34,355 bases of DNA from Gammaproteobacteria bacterium (GTDB taxonomy: Bacteria > Pseudomonadota > Gammaproteobacteria > Pseudomonadales > Pseudomonadaceae): NCBI GenBank assembly GCA_018827205.1, contig JAHJXZ010000182.1:1-34355 (forward strand), written 5' to 3'. Shown piece by piece: positions 34,342 through 34,355 of this stretch (positions are counted from its first letter, which is position 1; each line of letters starts with the position of its first letter). Made by a program: the position numbers and the translations under genes. Below the pieces are notes generated by a model. That model was not told where the DNA came from, did not search any database, and saw only the letters and a program-made list of their open reading frames with translations.

Positions 34342-34355
34342 TCTTCAAAGCCGCA

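Overview
The window reads as a chromosomal segment of a Pseudomonas species (gammaproteobacterium, GC-rich). The reasons are the block cheY-cheZ-cheA-cheB-motC-motD-parC-parP-cheW-DUF2802 placed before the cytochrome c maturation operon, and the block tRNAs / aminotransferase / uvrB / efflux pair / LysR / gltX / tRNA-Ala, which I recognise as the gene order of this genus. I do not see the exact P. aeruginosa sequence. No phage, insertion sequence, CRISPR array or plasmid functions were found; this is mainly core genome.

Region 1 (1-9009, plus strand) is the flagellar chemotaxis operon. CheA autophosphorylates and passes phosphate to CheY (motor response) and CheB (receptor methylesterase). 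CheZ removes phosphate from CheY. CheW couples CheA to receptors. MotC/MotD form a second MotA/MotB-type stator. ParC (ParA-type ATPase) and ParP (CheW-like) place the chemoreceptor array at the cell pole. CheA carries a long Pro/Ala linker holding four copies of an acidic ITDxEFExLL motif, the most interesting protein feature of the window.

Region 2 (9032-10899, minus strand) is a translationally coupled pair: a FliK-type hook-length-control protein and a stand-alone FlhB C-terminal domain. It lies back to back with region 3.

Region 3 (10954-18363, plus strand) is the complete ccmABCDEFGHI operon for covalent heme attachment to c-type cytochromes. It is very tightly packed (ATGA, GTGA and TGATG junctions) and ends with a small aromatic-rich lipoprotein gene.

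Region 4 (18370-24295) is a mixed set, mostly on the minus strand: a MerR-type regulator, a cysteine-free MlaA (VacJ) protein coupled to an alpha/beta hydrolase, two small membrane proteins, a membrane-anchored GH17 beta-glucan enzyme and a DUF2061 membrane protein. Two genes here meet stop to stop inside a perfect 28-bp palindrome, and the DUF2061 start is covered by an inverted repeat that could mask its ribosome binding site.

Region 5 (24247-24592) is a minus-strand tRNA unit: Asn(GTT), Pro(TGG), then a decayed but full-length tRNA-Lys(TTT) relic, then a strong terminator.

Region 6 (24600-34341) holds an aromatic/aspartate aminotransferase, uvrB (nucleotide excision repair), an EamA exporter, an EmrAB-type efflux pair with a divergent LysR regulator, gltX (glutamyl-tRNA synthetase) and tRNA-Ala(GGC) with its own promoter.
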